A stretch of 64,000 nucleotides of DNA, taken from positions 23,573,199 to 23,637,198 of the forward strand of contig NC_090248.1 in assembly GCF_037325665.1 (NCBI RefSeq). Reading direction: 5' to 3'. This DNA comes from Littorina saxatilis. Its lineage: Eukaryota > Mollusca > Gastropoda > Littorinimorpha > Littorinidae. Made by a program: the position numbers and the translations under genes. The notes under the pieces are model-generated. The model saw only the letters and a list, made by a program, of their open reading frames with translations, did not search any database and was not told the origin of the DNA. Of this stretch, positions 12,103 through 23,600 are shown one piece after another; position 1 is the stretch's first letter; every line of letters begins with the position of its first letter.

Positions 12103-12827
12103 GATTCAGACCAAACTACTGGACCGATCTTTATGAAATTTTACATGAGAGTTCCTGGGTATGATATCCCCAGACTTTTTTTTAAATTTTTTCGATAAAT
12201 GTCTTTGATGATGTCATATCCGGCATTTTCATTTTTCAATAAAATTGATTGAAATTTTGGCCAAGCAATCTTCGACGAAGGCCGGACTTTGGTATTGCAT
12301 TTCAGCTTGGAGGCTTAAAAATTAATTGATGACTTTGGTCATTAACAATCTGAAAATTGTAATTAAAATTATTTTTTTACAAAACGATCCAAAATTACGT
12401 TCATCTTATTCTTCATCATTTTCTGATTCCAAAAACATATAAATATGTTATATTCGGATTAAAAACAAGCTCTAAAAATTAAAAATATAAAAATTATGAT
12501 TAAAATAAAATGTTCGAAATCGATTTAAAAACAATTTCATCTTATTCTTTGTCGGTTCCTGATTCCAAAAACATAGCTATGATATGTTTGGATTAAAAAC
12601 ACGCTCAGAAAGTTAAAACAAAGAGAGGTACAGAAAAGCGTGCTATCCCGCTCAGCGCGACCATTACCGCACTATTCTGGCTTGTCGATTTCACTGCCTT
12701 TGCCACGAGCGGTGGACTGACGGAACTACGAGTATGCGGTCTTGGTGAAAAAATGCAGTGCGTTCAGTTTTATTCTGTGAGTTCGACAGCTTGACTAAAT
12801 TTAGTAATTTCGCCTTACGCGACTTGT
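11963..12827 (-). mobile_element. Helentron-like element, copy 2
   Basis: Reversed copy with a (TG)n tract of about 60 bases at 12038-12097. It faces copy 3 head to head across a 204-base spacer, so the pair forms a large imperfect inverted repeat. Confidence 0.7.
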
Positions 12828-13031
12828 TTTGTTGTCTTGTTTGTTAAGCTGTTGTTGTCCACAAGGAAAATTCATTCCATGCTTAGCCTTCTGTCCACCA
12901 CAGCATGGTACGTGGGATTGGCCAAAATCTGGCTGAAGCACGTCTGGTTCGAGTGGTTTGTGAACTAAACACGTTCAAGGCCACACCCACTGTCATAGTG
13001 GGAAAAAGCTACCATCATATGCACATACAAA

Positions 13032-13901
13032 ACAAGTCGCGTAAGGCGAAAATACAATATTTAGTCAAGTAGCTGTCGAACTCACAGAATGAAACTGAAC
13101 GCAATGCCATTTTTCAGCAAGACCGTATACTCGTAGCATCGTCAGTCCACCGCTCATGGCAAAGGCAGTGAAATTGACAAGAAGAGCGGGGTAGTAGTTG
13201 CGCTAAGAAGGATAGCACGCTTTTCTGTACCTCTCTTTGTTTTAACTTTCTGAGCGTGTTTTTAATCCAAACATATCATATCTATATGTTTTTGGAATCA
13301 GGAACCGACAAGGAATAAGATGAAAGTGTTTTAAAATTGATTTGGACAATTTAATTTTGATAATAATTTTTATATATTTAATTTTCAGAGCTTGTTTTTA
13401 ATCCGAATATAACATATTTATATGTTTTTGGAATCAGCAAATGATGGAGAATAAGATAAACGTAAATTTGGATCGTTTTATAAATTTTTATTTTTTTTTA
13501 CAATTTTCAGATTTTTAATGACCAAAGTCATTAATTAATTTTTAAGCCACCAAGTTGAAATGCAATACCGAACCCCGGGCTTTGTCGAAGATTACTTGAC
13601 CAAAATTTCAACCAATTTGGTTGAAAAATGAGGGCGTGACAGTGCCGCCTCAACTTTCACGAAAAGCCGGATATGACGTCATGAAAGACATTTATCAAAA
13701 AAATGAAAAAAATGTTCGGGGATTTCATACCCAGGAACTCTCATGTCAAATTTCATAAAGATCGGTCCAGTAGTTTAGTCTGAATCGCTCTACACACACA
13801 CACACACAGACAGACAGACACACGCACATACACCACGACCCTCGTCTCGATTCCCCCCTCTACGTTAAAATATTTAGTCAAAACTTGACTAAATATAAAA
13901 A
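13032..13901 (+). mobile_element. Helentron-like element, copy 3
   Basis: Forward copy, starting ACAAGTCGCGTAAGGCGAAA and ending at the TTTAGTCAAAACTTGACTAAA hairpin. It is followed after only 8 bases by copy 4 in the same orientation. Its first ~400 bases are nearly identical to copy 6 (42278), including the AGAAGAGCGGGGTAGTAG stretch, so these two are close relatives. Confidence 0.7.
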
Positions 13902-13909
13902 GGAGGAAA

Positions 13910-14758
13910 ACAAGTCGCGTAAGGCGAAATTACTACATTTAGTCAAGCTGTGGAACTCACAGAATTAAACTGAACGCACTGCATTTTTTCACAATGACCG
14001 TAGTCCGCCGCTAGTGCAAAAGGCAGTGAAAGTGACGAGCCTGTTTAGAACGGTAGCGGTTGCGCTTTGCTGAGCACGCTTTACTGTACCTCTCTTCGTT
14101 TTAACTTTCTGAGCGTGTTTTTAATCCAAACATAACATATCTATATGTTTTTGGAATCAGGAACCAACAAGGAATAAGATGAAATTGTTTTTAAAACGAT
14201 TTCGAAAATTTAATTTTAATCATAATTTTTATATTTTTAATTTTCAGAGCTTGTTTTTAATCCGAATATAACGTATTTATATGTTTTTGGAATCAGAACA
14301 TGATGAAGAATAAAATAAAAGTAATTTTGAATCGTTTTATAAAAAAATAATTTTAATTACAACTTTCAGATTTTTAATGACCAAAGTCATTAATTAATGT
14401 TTAAGCCTACATGCTGAAATGCAATACTGAAGTCCGGCCTTCGTCGAAGATTGCTTGGCCAAATTTTCAATCAATTTTATTGAAAAATGAAGGTGTGACA
14501 GTGCCGCCTCAACTTTTACGAAAAGCCGGGTATGACGTCATAAAAGACATTTATCAAAAAAATGAAAACAACGTCTGGGGATATCATACCCAGGAACTCT
14601 CATGTCAAATTTCATAAAGATCGGTCCAGTAGTTTACTCTGAATCGCTCTACACACACACACAGACACACACACGCACAGACACACACACACACCACGAC
14701 CCTCGTCTCGATTCCCCCTCTATGTTAAAACATTTAGTCAAAACTTGACTAAATGTAA
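13910..14758 (+). mobile_element. Helentron-like element, copy 4
   Basis: Tandem neighbour of copy 3 but of a different subfamily (ACCGTAGTCCGCCGCTAGTG in place of the CATGGCAAAGG type). The tandem arrangement therefore arose by a second insertion at the end of the first, not by duplication. A loose 3'-end fragment recurs at 14815-14841. Confidence 0.7.
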
Positions 14759-14841
14759 AGACAGAAATTAAACCGGGAAGTAAGCTTATAAACGCATACC
14801 CTGTTTCAAATACAATCAAAACTTGACTAAATATAAAAAGA

Positions 14842-16835
14842 GAAGAGACGTTAAAAAAAGAAAAGGAATAGCAACGAAGGATTTCGCTCGTTATAATCAG
14901 GAACTCAACAAGCGTGACACAACATACGAACATGTACGTTATATAAACAAAAAATAGATAAAAAATAAAATAAAATCTCAGGGAGGATATGCAAACAGGG
15001 GAGGGTCATGCTTGCATGTAAACTGCAGACAAATGACGTCATCCTTTGAATTGTTCCAACACATTACGCCAGTACAGCAGGTGTATTCAGAGATCGTCAC
15101 GACAAAATATATGTCTCGGCAGTGTCCTATACAAAAGCTAAAAAGGGTTGTGCCCTATTGATAAATTTGCCAATGCTAGTCACTCTTTCAAAGTATCATG
15201 TCGTAGGTATGATAACACTGTTGCTGTTCAGAGGTATGCGGGGTGCTCTTTGGGGTCAACGTGGGCAAAGCCGGCTTGGAAAACAGGTTCCCGGGTTCTT
15301 CCGCAAATAAAGTAACCCTAAAGATACTAAGAACATATATTATCTTGACTTGCACAGTACCTTTAAAGTCCCGTTGTCTTACGTTTTACAGTATCTCTGG
15401 TAACCCTTTGTCCAGTGTAGATCTCAGCCTCTCGTGAATCTTTGAGAAACGTTTTATTGTTGTTGTTTGCTTTGTTTGTTTTGTTTTTTCCTTTTATGTG
15501 TTGTCTTGTCAGCTGCACAGTTTGAATCAAAAACTCTGTAGTGTAACTGTTTCCTCTTTGAATTATAGAAGAGCTTCATGCATGACCGTGGCACTGACTG
15601 CATATATATAGATCTATATGCAGTAAGAAACACCCTCTTATCAACAGACGATTCATTAAGATGTTGTATTTCTTAGAAGCTTTCTCCTGCGTCTCCATAC
15701 ATGGAACATAATATGAATGAAACCTTCGCGAGATTGTTATACAGTGACGATTAGAGGACTTTTCTGAACAAATAGATAAAACCTGCCCTTTCATCTCAGC
15801 CCCCACCCCCCTCCCCCCAACCCACCCCAGGCCATCACCATCTTCAAAGAGAAGGAGGGAAGGAGGGAGGGAGGGAGGGAAAAAAGAGACATACATGTAT
15901 ACAAACAGAGAGAGAGAGAGAGATAGGGGAGGGGGGGGGAGTCAAATCAAACAGAAGATGACAATTAAGTATTTGCTCAACCAATACTTGGAAGCCTGTC
16001 AAACAAAATAGGAGCATGACTGCCCTTCAATGTAAATATTTTTCAAAAATACCTGTGGATGCATAAACATTTCTTTCATATTAACCTTACAATCACCTCA
16101 TAACCTTCTTGTACCCCTCATTCTATTTAGTCAGCTTTCATTTCAAATAGGTTTTTATTATGTAGCAAAAGAATCTATTCATCTCAGCATATTGTCATTA
16201 AAGTTTCAAGTTAAATATATCATACATAGCTTCCATGTTTCAAATGTATGTACTGGCATATTTGGAAGATGTTTTGTTACTCTTGATATTCAGAGGGTAA
16301 GCATGTCAGTGTGTGTGTGTGTGTGTGTGTGTGCTTGTATGTATGTGTGTGTGTGTGTTACACAGCTATCTCCCACAAGTATTAGACAGTCATCACTCAC
16401 ACAAAAATGTTGCGGTAAACAGATACAATTATACACATAAACGGTTAACAGATAGACATAAACTGTGATTCTAAACCTGCACAGTGGGTAAAAATACAGA
16501 AATTAACTTTTAGTTTAGATTTAGTGGTGATGAATGGCATAGAAATGAACGACTCGAGTGGCATCAAAAAAGAGAAGCAGTTCTACCAACATCAGATCAT
16601 CATAGAGGCTGGCATGGCTAGTGTATTAATGATATTTGTACACAAACGTATATGGTACACACAACTTTTAGAGGTACACACAGACATGCATACACTATAT
16701 AGGCAGACAGACAGCCAAACACACAAACAGAACACACACACATACACACCAAACACTGACACACCCCGACGCATACCCCGGCCGACACACACTGTGACAC
16801 ACACACACCCCTCGACAGAAAACAACACTTGTAAA
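14842..16835. other. LHFPL intron, no other gene recognised
   Basis: Low-complexity AGGG and GA tracts at 15850-15930, TG tracts at 16311-16358 and CA-rich DNA at 16680-16810. No exon for the missing LHFPL transmembrane segments was found on the minus strand. Confidence 0.6.
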
Positions 16836-16841
16836 ACTCAC

Positions 16842-17250
16842 CAGAGAAGAGTTGCAGAATTCCAGAGAAGATGAAGACAGCGGTTTTCTTGAAGCAGAAG
16901 AACAGGAGCAAAGCAGCGACCACGATCAACATCAACAGCGCCGAAACTCCAACGAAGAAGGTACAGGCTTTGAAAGGGTCGTTGAGAATGGTGTCGAAGT
17001 CGGTGAAACTTCCTGTGCAGACATACCTCCCTAGCAGAGTATCAGGGTGGCAGTGCTGGAACACGCCCAGATGGCCGTATCCTTTGCTCTCATAAGTGTC
17101 TCCGATCCACTGGGGTTGAACGAAAGACACGAGGTTCAAGATACACCAAATGATGGAAAGCAAACCCCACAGAACGGCCACAGCCCTGTATTCGCGCATG
17201 TAGCGAAAGTGGTAAGCTTTCGCCGTATCGGGGTTGAATTTCGGATCCAT
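16842..17250 (-). CDS. LHFPL3: LHFPL3/4-type tetraspan membrane protein, first coding exon
   Basis: This is the first coding exon (136 codons plus one base) of a lipoma HMGIC fusion partner-like tetraspan. Seen: Met at 17250, then TM1 at residues ~24-44, the family signature QPQWIGD at 45-51, an extracellular loop with Cys67 and Cys78 and the stretch GSFTDF at 80-85, TM2 at ~95-120 and the start of TM3 at ~124. The exon ends at 16842, followed on the minus strand by a consensus GTGAGT donor (phase 1). The family is known as partners of ion channels and receptors: LHFPL4 with GABA-A receptors, LHFPL5 with the hair-cell transduction channel. CxGSFTDF fits the LHFPL3/4 group better than LHFPL5, which has GGPLDF. 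No exon for TM3-TM4 (motif like YPDGWDS) was found to the left, so the first intron probably exceeds 16.8 kb. It lies head to head with ORC5, 2.8 kb away. The 3-versus-4 assignment is inferred, partly from synteny. Confidence 0.9.
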
Positions 17251-19150
17251 GATGACTGAAACGTTCTCTGTCTCCCTTCACTGGAAGACACTACCACACC
17301 CCGGGTGCTGCTAAGGATAGATCAGTCCTACCTGGAAGCTTCAGGTACCGTGCTATCAACTGGCCCCTTCAACTGATTCAGAAGGTGAGCACCACAACTA
17401 CACGACAGAACAGACGAAAGAACGAGAGGGGTGAGGCCCGGCTGAGTCGCTTGTCGCTAGTCATGCACATTTCCTCTCTCACAAATATAGACCATACAAT
17501 AACCTGAAAGTCTGCCCACAAGAACTCAAAACTCGTCCTGCAAGTTTTTGATTTCGGCTCTCACAGTCGTCAGGCCCGTGTGTTGATCCAAGCATGCGGG
17601 GACCAGCCTACGCAGTTATTTTTAGCCACAGGTAAGTCATGAATATGCGAATAACCTCCAGGGTCACGACTAATCGTTCTGATTGGTTGAAGTAACGGAA
17701 GTGGCGGGAAAAGAAAAGGCAATACAGTACACGCGGCTTGGCAAGTAAAGAGTGTGTAACGGATCAAAACAGCTACTTGTTAGTGTGTTTCAACGTAGGT
17801 TACACCCTTACACATTCAAAGATTGGTTTAGGCGTACCATCTGAAAGACTGGAATGATTATCAGACTCGATATTTTAGCAGAGGCTACACATCAAAGCTC
17901 ATTTCCGGTGGCAGGGAATCTTTGCAAAAGTTGTAGACGCTCATAACCGCTCTAGGATAATGAAGCGGTACTGGTAGCTCAATCGTCGAAAGAGAAGGGT
18001 CTGATTAATGTGTGATACTACGTGAATCAATTCAGTTAAGAACACTAACTTTTCAAGACATTCGTTTTAACATGAACTTGAGCTTCAAGGGAAATTTCTT
18101 GTTAGCTCAACTTTTTTTTAATCTTGTGCCTGTGGGTTGGTCCCTGCACATGCCACATCTCTTGTTGCTTTAAGTTAAATTGTAAAGTTATTTGGTGTAC
18201 TATGACTACGCTGTAGAAGGGGTCTGACAACTGCTCTTTATAATGTTGCAAAAGGCAAAGAAGTGCATTCAGGTAAAATTAACCCATGTCAGAAGTACTG
18301 TAAGTGTAACCTGATGACAGTTAAAAGTTGGCAGAGGAAAGTTTGAACTGGCAAGATGTAAACAAGAAAAGGACCTTGCTGTCATATTTGATTAATCCTT
18401 CTGCTTTGACAAGCATATACAATTACAAACAGCATTTTCAAAGGCAATATTGAAAATGCAATTCTAGGGGTTATTAAAAGAACTTTCTCATATAAAAATG
18501 TATCAATTGTACACGAATAAAGCCTCTGTTAGGTCTGATTTAAAATACGCTTATGTGGTTAATATGTACCCCTGCAGAAAAAAAGCCAGTCAGTTGCAGT
18601 TGAAATTGAAATGTGCAAAAGACTTAAACAAGGGCTACTAAGTTTGTAAAACTAAAAAGGGTACACAATTTAGAATGAGTTCATTGTCAGTGGACCATTT
18701 CAACTATTCAAGTGCTCATTTTGCCATCTCTCAAAAGCATGAGAGTCTGACTCTGAGTACATTTGATACACGCCTTTAATTACGATGTTTAATGGCTTTG
18801 AATTTGATGATATGACTGTATGAACAAGGAGTGAGGGATTTAAAAAAAAGGCATCATCAAGACAAAATCTGTCAGTTCATCATTGCCGCATTAATGAAGA
18901 AAACAACAATTTATCATACCGAGTTGCACTCATCTCTTTACCAGACAAAAGCAAACATGCACTGAACAATTGTGTACAGTTTATCTCTGCACTTACAATA
19001 AGTTGTGCAATTTATTCAATTTTCAGTAACAGAAATACTCATTCTTTGGTAGCAAACAGGAGGAACAGAACGGCTGTACACACATTTCAAAAACAGGTCA
19101 TCCGTTGTACCTATAGAGCTAGGAAAAATCACCAGTATGCGTTAAGTTTA
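17251..19150. other. Shared upstream region of LHFPL (-) and ORC5 (+)
   Basis: Intergenic DNA where both promoters must start. No clear TATA or CpG cluster was seen. CAACGTAG followed by GTTACA near 17797 could end a non-coding ORC5 exon, but this is only a guess. Confidence 0.5.
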
Positions 19151-19153
19151 ATA

Positions 19154-19328
19154 CAGTCAAACATGCCCTGTAAGCCACCTTTTGATAACAACCACCTGCC
19201 CATTATGAACACCTGAACGATTCCCAAAGATTTAAAATAAAATAATTCACCTTTCCATTGTGACCACCTGTCTATAACAAACGTTCTGGTTCAGAGCCTT
19301 CGGTAGTCATTGTAGACAGGTTTGACTG
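19154..19328. mobile_element. Short MITE of the CAGTC-AAC family
   Basis: Ends CAGTCAAACATG and GACAGGTTTGACTG with TA on each side; 175 bases; same family ends as 53884-54601. It lies upstream of ORC5. Confidence 0.65.
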
Positions 19329-19335
19329 TACTTTT

Positions 19336-19962
19336 TGAGTCACTTGAGAAAATGTGACTCTATGTAATCGGTCAGTGTTAGTCTGTCCGGCCGGCCGGCC
19401 GGCCGGCCGGCCGTCCGTAGACACCACCTTAACGTTGGACTTTTCTCGGAAACTATCAAAGCGATCGGGCTCATATTTTGTTTAGTCATGACCTCTACAC
19501 TTTAACGATGGTTTCGTTGACCTTTGACCTTTTTCAAGGTCACAGGTCAGCGTCAAAGGAAAAATTAGACATTTTATATCTTTGACAAAGTTCATCGGAT
19601 GTGATTGAAACTTTGTAGGATTATTCTTTACATCAAAGTATTTACATCTGTAGCCTTTTACGAACGTTATCAGAAAAACAAGGGAGATAACTAGCCTTTT
19701 CTGTTCGGCAACACACAACTTAACGTTGGGCTTTTCTCGGAAACTATAAAAGTGACCGGGCTCAAATTTTATGTGAACGTGACTCCCAGTGACCTCTACA
19801 CTTTGACGTCTGCTTTGGTGACCTTTGACCTTTTTCAAGGTCACAGGTATGCTTCAGGTATGCATTGTGTTGTGAATAGCAATTTCTTCCTGTCCATCTG
19901 ATGCCTCATATAATATTCAGAACTGCGAAAGTGACTCGATCGAGCGTTTGCTCTTCTTGTTG
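19336..19962 (+). repeat. Interspersed element with CCGG run and nuclear-receptor half-sites, copy 1
   Basis: It begins TGAGTCACTTGAGAAAATGT, then has a (CCGG)n run at 19388-19412, CTTAACGTTGGACTTTTCTC (repeated at 19721-19740), and ends near GCTCTTCTTG. It contains two perfect DR1 motifs: TGACCTTTGACCT at 19518-19530 and AGGTCACAGGTCA at 19537-19549. It ends ~75 bases before the ORC5 coding start. Confidence 0.65.
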
Positions 19963-20038
19963 TATGTGGAAGAAACCCTCACTGATTGTATCATAAGTAA
20001 ACCTGGACATTTCTTATCAACAGATCACAAGTGCAAGG

Positions 20039-20598
20039 ATGGGTTCCTGTACAGACCCAACAGAGAGGTACTGCTGGGGTCATGATCCAGAGCTACTCCG
20101 AGAACTGCGTCAACACGTGCTGTGCAGAAACTCGCAACTTGATCTACTACTGTCACTCTTTGGTGAAGTAAGTTTTTGTATAACTACATGTATAATTATG
20201 AGTGAAGCCATAGAAATTAGCATGCATAAGATATGCAGATATTTGGGCTTTTTATCAAGTTGAAGGCTGACTAAGGAACTGATCTCTGATAGTTGATAAT
20301 GTCATTAAAACAACAGGCTCCAGTGATGTTCCTAGGACTGGAGGGCAACAGGACAAAATGTCCTGAATCAAAAAACTAATAGGACATCATGTCCTGACTA
20401 CAAAAAAACAATAGGACATTCAGATCAAGCGAACCAATCATGGCACCTAACCTTTTTAGATGACTGAGAATATATATGAATAAACTGAACAGTTCCAAAT
20501 TTATTTTAATATTTTAAATGCAACAGTGTTCAGTAGGGTTACTTTCACACTCACAGACACATGCTTCAGAATGTCATAAGTGATCTTTCACACACACT

Positions 20599-20665
<67 letters not shown>

Positions 20666-23600
20666 ACACACACACACACACACACACTATGCTTCAGAAT
20701 TAATGTCACAAGTGACAAGTGATCTTTCACACACTTCAGAATGTCACACGTGATCATTTTCAGTGAGCTTGAACAGCTTTCTATCCTTCTTTAACTTCCA
20801 TCTGCAAACAATGTCAAAAAGGGATTTGCGAAAGTTGCTGCAACCAACGGTGAACGAGTTTGAGGCAACGCCATCCTCCTGACAGATGGTGCAGAACATC
20901 AGTTCTTTTTCTTTGCTGTAGCTGAGCCAAGGGAACATAGAAAACCAGCTCTGCACAAACTTTCTGGTCGCCCCTACTTTCGTTTCTTGCGTCTCTTCCT
21001 GGGTCTCTTCCTGAGGTTGTAGATCTATTGGCTCACCTTCTGAGGCTTCAGTCTCCGACGGGGCCGAAGGCCCTGCAACTTGACTGTCCGTGTTCTTTTT
21101 TTTTTAACAAAGCCACTCAAAAGTGTCTGCCCTTTTCCCACGCAAACCTTTTTCTTCGGCGGCATCTTTGCAGATATGTGGCGGCGGAGGTAAAGTGTCG
21201 CTGTCAAAAGTAGCGAGAGTTGTGGCTCTTGTAATATTGTTCGGTCGAGAGTTGCGTCCCTTGTGTTATTGTTCGACCGAGAGTGAAAATTGAAGTTCAA
21301 GTAGGCCCCGATTCGAACTCGTTTTAACGGGGTTTGATACTTCAGTTTGTAGAGATTCTTCTTGCAGTGGCCGCTCTAGACGTAATACTATCGGACAATG
21401 ACCGCTGACTTCGCGATCGGATCGGACATTTGACGGGACAGAGGTGTTTGCAATCGGTCATTTTACAACCTAAATCGGTCTATGACCGATGCCTCGGAAC
21501 ATCACTGGGCTCCCTGAAACCCAAGTGTGGATAGAAACTCCAGAAGACGGGCGCAGTGGCCTAGTGGATAAGACATCGGCCTCATAATCGGAAGGTCGTG
21601 ATTTCAAATCCCAGCCGCCTGGTGGGTTAAGGATGGAGATTTTTTCAATCTCCCAGGTCAACTTATGTGCAGACCTGTTAGTGCCTTATCCCCCTTTGTG
21701 TGCACACGCAAGCACAAGACCTAGTGGGGATAAAAAAGATTCTGTAACCCATGTCAGAGTTTGGTGGGTTATAGAAACACGAAAATACCTAGCATGCTTC
21801 CCTCGAAAGTGGCGTTTGGCTGCCTGAATGGCGAGATAAAAACAGTCATACATAAAAATAAAAAAAACACTTGTGCACAAGTATAAGTGAACGTGGGAGC
21901 TTCAGTCAATGAACAAAGAAGAAGAAGAAGAAACTCCAGAAGAATTTCACCTCAGAACTTGGAGTCTGTGTATCTAAAACTCGGTAAAAAGGATCACAGT
22001 CTCTACTAACCCTAATTTAAACTTGTTTGTTTGTTTTTTTCAACAAAATTTAGAAGTGATTTGCCTTTGTAAAGTTTGCTCATTCACATTTTCTGCATGA
22101 AGTCACAGTTCAGTTTATTTTTTTCCAGAGAGGCCACCTGACTCCAGCGTCAGTGTTCATGTATGGTCATACAGCCACTGGAAAAAGCTATATCATTGAA
22201 ACTCTTCTGAAAACTTTGAATGTAAGTTTTCTGCTCTTGAAGTTAAAGGCAATGAACACACTCTCTTTCTTAATCTTATGTACGTCAGCCTTACTAATGC
22301 TAGTGCTACAAGAGTTGAGACTTTTTCTGTGTTGTGAAACTATGAAGAAGGAGATTGTAACTGTAAATCATGAGTTTTTACTCACTGTCTTTATAAGATG
22401 TTACGTTTTTAGAGCAATGTGTGTCTTATACTTCTTGGAAAGTTCCAGCGTTTTGAGAGCTTATACAGTTAAAACCATTCTTTTAAAACCATTTCCCTTC
22501 AAAGATCTGACTTTTTCATAGTTTTTATTGAAAATGTCTGTTAATTCACCTCAATTTTGTTAAACTCTCTCTCTTTCAAGGCATGATTTTTCACCAGAGG
22601 TCTTACAAGGGGAGTTCACTGTACCATAATAATTTAGGCAGAGGTAAAAAAAAGTTAATTGTGCAAGTGAAAGCCTCTCACCTGTAGAGTTCATGTCTTT
22701 ATTGAATGCATTCATTTTTCTGTGTAATGTTCATATTCCAATTTTGTTTCATGATTTTTGTGAAATGTATTGCTATTTCTATGTGCAGCTACCCAGCGTT
22801 TTCATCAACTGCATTGAGTGCTACAGCTCTCGCTACCTCTACGAGCACATCTTGACCAATCTGCCACTGGCAAAAAAGGGAGACAAGTCATCAGCACCAA
22901 GTACATGCGACAACATGAATGACTTTGTACGCCTTCTCAAGTCTGAAGTTGAACAGCGCAAGCTTCAAGATGAGACTGTGTATATCGTGGGTGGCTTTGT
23001 ATATCTCAGAGAGATTTTAATTTAATCCGTTCTATGTCATTCATTTCGTCATTAATCATTGCCTCACCAGCGTCTTGCCAGCAAGTCTCTTGGAAAATGT
23101 TGAGATAAGTTATATGGCTGTATCATTTGTGTTTGTCTGTCTGTCCATTTAAAAGACCAATGGGTTGAAATACAGTGAATGTAACGTTTTGTTTTGTCCT
23201 AAATTAAACGTTCCAATAACCAACCATTTTTGTTTTAGATTCACAAAGATTTTAACTAAACATTTAGGCTAGCTAGGTTGGATTTTTGCGAGTTTACGTG
23301 TTTCCCAATGCTGTTATTATCTTATTTTGCATGATATCCTTTGAATGTCTAACCATGAATATTCATTGACATGCTTGTCTACTGTATGTATACATGTATT
23401 TCTGTTAATGGTAGACCATCATATCAGGATGGCGGTTGTTTGGAGAACCTCTAGGTGACCACTTTTCTTCTTAGTTTTAATTTGATCATCTTGTGACATT
23501 TGATTCTGAGAATGTAAAACCTGTCAGCGTGTAAGTTCGAACTGCATGTATGATTATTTGTGCATTACTGATTTTTGTTTTCCAGGTGCTTGACAGGGCC

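Larger units (their letters stand above)
20321..21507 (-). mobile_element. DNA transposon derivative carrying a transposase zinc-finger remnant
   Basis: Terminal inverted repeats CAGTGATGTTCCTAGG (20321) and, at the right end, its complement ending ATCACTG (21507) are flanked by a 5-bp direct repeat GGCTC at 20316-20320 and 21508-21512. The minus strand contains coding remnants (20744-21300) described separately. A (CA)n tract of about 100 bases lies at 20590-20690. The element is in ORC5 intron 1. A hAT-like origin is inferred from the zinc-finger type; hAT elements usually make 8-bp duplications, so the class is uncertain. Confidence 0.75.

Noticed and set aside
12878-12967. Short Trp-rich open frame (MLSLLSTTAWYVGLAKIWL...) between two inverted elements
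   Set aside because: Only 29 codons, no supporting signals; could be chance.
22153-22521. 122-codon open frame starting in the ORC5 Walker A exon
   Set aside because: It is ORC5 exon 2 reading through its donor into the intron.
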